Part shown: piece after piece, positions 5,359-5,530 of the stretch
How the letters are laid out: each line of letters opens with the position of its first letter
Numbering within the stretch: the stretch's first letter is position 1
Origin: an uncultured Clostridia bacterium
Lineage (GTDB): Bacteria > Bacillota > Clostridia > RUG12999
NCBI GenBank assembly: GCA_938005345.1
Contig: CALLNG010000177.1
Coordinates: forward strand, 1 to 5,530
DNA: 5,530 nt
Direction: 5' to 3'
Translations under genes and position numbers: made by a program
The notes under the pieces: generated by a model
Told to the model about the DNA's origin: nothing
Databases searched by the model: none
What the model saw: only the letters and a program-made list of their open reading frames with translations

Positions 5359-5518
5359 ATCCAAATTGTCTATTGATAAGATAGGCAATTTTCTCCCCGC
5401 GCAGCGGCACACCCGGCAGTGCCAGAACAGCAACTGCCTTATCCTCCCGGTTGCTGCATTTGTGCAATTGGCTTACTTCCTGCCGCGGCGGGAGTCCAAA
5501 TAAAAATGGGGTGAGCAT
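5359..5518 (+). promoter_or_regulatory. Long structured 5' leader of unknown class (candidate cis-regulatory RNA)
   Basis: About 160 nt separate the promoter from the ATG, with little coding appearance. The first element is an AU-rich hairpin: 5363-5373 pairs with 5381-5391 in eleven pairs including one G-U, loop 5374-5380. Next, CTCCC...GC...GCGGC (5393-5408) can pair with GCCGC...GC...GGGAG (5482-5494), a long-range closing stem of about twelve pairs. Inside it, GGCAGT/ACTGCC (5415-5420 with 5433-5438) competes with CAGCAAC/GTTGCTG (5429-5435 with 5450-5456), since both use the bases around 5433-5435. TGCA-TTTG-TGCA follows at 5455-5466... I do not recognise a known riboswitch core. Pairings were found by eye, without energy calculation. 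Confidence 0.42.
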
Positions 5519-5530
5519 ATGAAAAAAACA
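5519..5530 (+). CDS. Start of an unidentified gene (first four codons)
   Basis: ATG at 5519-5521 begins Met-Lys-Lys-Thr before the window ends. GGGGTGAG at 5508-5515 is a good Shine-Dalgarno match: its GGTGA is the 3' part of the full anti-16S complement, so the short 3-nt gap to the ATG is normal. A basic Met-Lys-Lys start is common in exported proteins but proves nothing. The promoter and long leader upstream support a real gene; its function cannot be stated. Confidence 0.62.

Noticed and set aside
5310..5518. Possible known RNA (SRP RNA, T-box, c-di-GMP, cobalamin, SAM or glycine riboswitch) in the right-hand leader
   Set aside because: I looked for the hallmark cores, such as the T-box GGGTGG-ACCGCG and the SRP apical loop, and none is present on either strand.

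Overview
The window looks like ordinary chromosome from an anaerobic, probably gut-associated Bacillota (Clostridia-like). The evidence is strong Shine-Dalgarno sites, sigma-A-type promoters that all carry a TGn extended -10, compact intergenic regions with Rho-independent terminators, a YeiH/LysR pair and a cytoplasmic GH88 hydrolase. The organism is an inference; I saw no taxon-specific marker. There is no transposase, integrase, CRISPR array, tRNA or rRNA.

Layout. (1) Positions 1-238, minus strand: the first 79 codons of an RdgB/HAM1-type XTP/dITP diphosphatase that runs off the left edge. (2) Positions 239-552: a divergent intergenic region holding a strong extended -10 promoter and a leader of about 107 nt with mutually exclusive pairings ahead of tadA. 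(3) Positions 553-1008: TadA tRNA adenosine deaminase, convergent with the next gene across an 11-base gap. (4) Positions 1020-1904, minus strand: a LysR-type regulator (CysL/YeiE-like) transcribed divergently from (5) positions 2018-3037: a YeiH/UPF0324 membrane protein. Their 113-base intergenic region contains two identical-architecture LysR boxes (ATAA-N7-TTAT) 31 bp apart, and a 9-bp inverted repeat that creates mirror-image candidate promoters. (6) Strong terminator at 3070-3098, a second weaker candidate behind it, then an independent promoter. (7) Positions 3274-4395: GH88 unsaturated glucuronyl hydrolase. (8) A terminator hairpin whose T-tract ends only 20 bases before the next start codon. 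(9) Positions 4476-5309: a PhnP-like metallo-beta-lactamase-fold phosphodiesterase with both the catalytic and the structural zinc motifs. (10) Positions 5310-5518: promoter plus a long, potentially highly structured leader. (11) Positions 5519-5530: the first four codons of a gene leaving the right edge.

How the genes fit together. RdgB (nucleotide-pool sanitation) and TadA (wobble inosine formation) are housekeeping genes. The LysR/YeiH pair is a self-contained regulator-transporter module, plausibly tied to sulfite or another sulfur anion. GH88 degrades unsaturated disaccharides left by polysaccharide lyases, but no lyase or sugar transporter is visible here. The PhnP-like enzyme sits outside any visible phosphonate operon. 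The most interesting content is regulatory: the LysR operator geometry, the two structured leaders (446-552 and 5359-5518) and the terminator between GH88 and the phosphodiesterase gene.
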